From positions 1 through 6,076 of the forward strand of contig DUEQ01000484.1 in assembly GCA_011192085.1 (NCBI GenBank): a stretch of 6,076 nucleotides of DNA, read 5' to 3'. The notes below the pieces were generated by a model. That model ran no database searches. It was not told the origin of the DNA and saw nothing but the letters and a program-made list of their open reading frames with translations. The translations under genes and the position numbers were made by a program. Numbering within the stretch: position 1 is the first letter of the stretch; the number at the start of each line of letters is the position of its first letter. Shown one piece after another: positions 6,032 to 6,076 of the stretch. This DNA is from Caldilineae bacterium. GTDB lineage: Bacteria; Chloroflexota; Anaerolineae; J102.

Positions 6032-6061
6032 ATAATGCCATTTACGCGACATTTCTGTCAC
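6032..6061 (-). promoter_or_regulatory. tentative promoter upstream of the hairpin array
   Basis: On the minus strand, GTGACA (6061-6056, 5 of 6 to TTGACA) lies 18 bases before CATTAT (6037-6032, 4 of 6). An overlapping TATACT (6034-6029) matches the -10 consensus better but is spaced worse. The same AT-rich bases contain a perfect TATAAT on the plus strand at 6031-6036, without a good -35, so direction is uncertain. The -35 region also holds GACAgaaaTGTC (6059-6048), a small inverted repeat that could be an operator. Confidence 0.3.
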
Positions 6062-6076
6062 ATCATTCTCGACAAG

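Noticed and set aside
6035..6076. A plus-strand open frame from an ATG at 6035 to the edge (MPFTRHFCHIILDK).
   Set aside because: Only 14 codons are visible, with no ribosome binding site, and the ATG overlaps the TATAAT. It cannot be told from chance without sequence beyond the edge.
6020..6076. A minus-strand frame entering from the edge and ending in TAA at 6022-6020 (LVENDVTEMSRKWHYTNK).
   Set aside because: It could be the tail of an upstream gene, which would suit the terminator. However, 18 open codons are expected by chance and the residues resemble no family tail I know.
1..6076. tRNA, rRNA, CRISPR array, insertion sequence or integrase.
   Set aside because: No cloverleaf, no regularly spaced identical repeats, and no transposase or recombinase coding sequence were seen on either strand.

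Overview
The window is GC-rich bacterial DNA whose genes all lie on the minus strand, so transcription runs from high to low coordinates. My best guess for the organism is a member of the Chloroflexota (Anaerolineae or Caldilineae type). This rests on GC-rich coding sequence, weak or absent Shine-Dalgarno signals at several starts, and intergenic DNA full of degenerate short repeats and G/C-rich palindromes. It is an impression, not a proof.

Layout in transcription order. (1) Positions 6076-5759 (about 320 bases) hold no convincing gene. They contain a tentative promoter (6061-6032), a tight series of hairpins (5889-6018), a strong intrinsic terminator (5844-5887), and a good sigma70-type promoter with an extended -10 element (5845-5817) just before the operon. 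(2) Positions 5758-4211 encode the double ATPase of a nucleoside-type ABC importer. (3) Positions 4178-3063 and (4) 3057-2128 encode its two different permease subunits. (5) Positions 2099-1032 encode an adenosine deaminase. (6) Positions 1031-851 are intergenic, with a 14-bp inverted repeat and a heptameric tandem repeat. (7) From 850 to the window edge is a probable tandem-GNAT acetyltransferase whose 3' end lies outside the window.

The three transporter genes and the deaminase form one tightly spaced operon, with gaps of 32, 5 and 28 bases. The expected role is uptake of purine nucleosides followed by deamination of adenosine and deoxyadenosine to inosine and deoxyinosine for salvage. The lipoprotein that should capture the substrate (BmpA/PnrA/NupN type) is not in the window. 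It may lie just upstream, with the terminator at its 3' end, or elsewhere in the genome.

The genes are ordinary members of known families. The least explained part is the structured stretch 5854-6018. Almost every base from 5854 to 5979 falls within one of four consecutive hairpins. Two of these have nearly the same 12-nt loop, and the last is the terminator. It could be a regulatory leader RNA, a small RNA, or a cluster of REP-like palindromes serving as a terminator.
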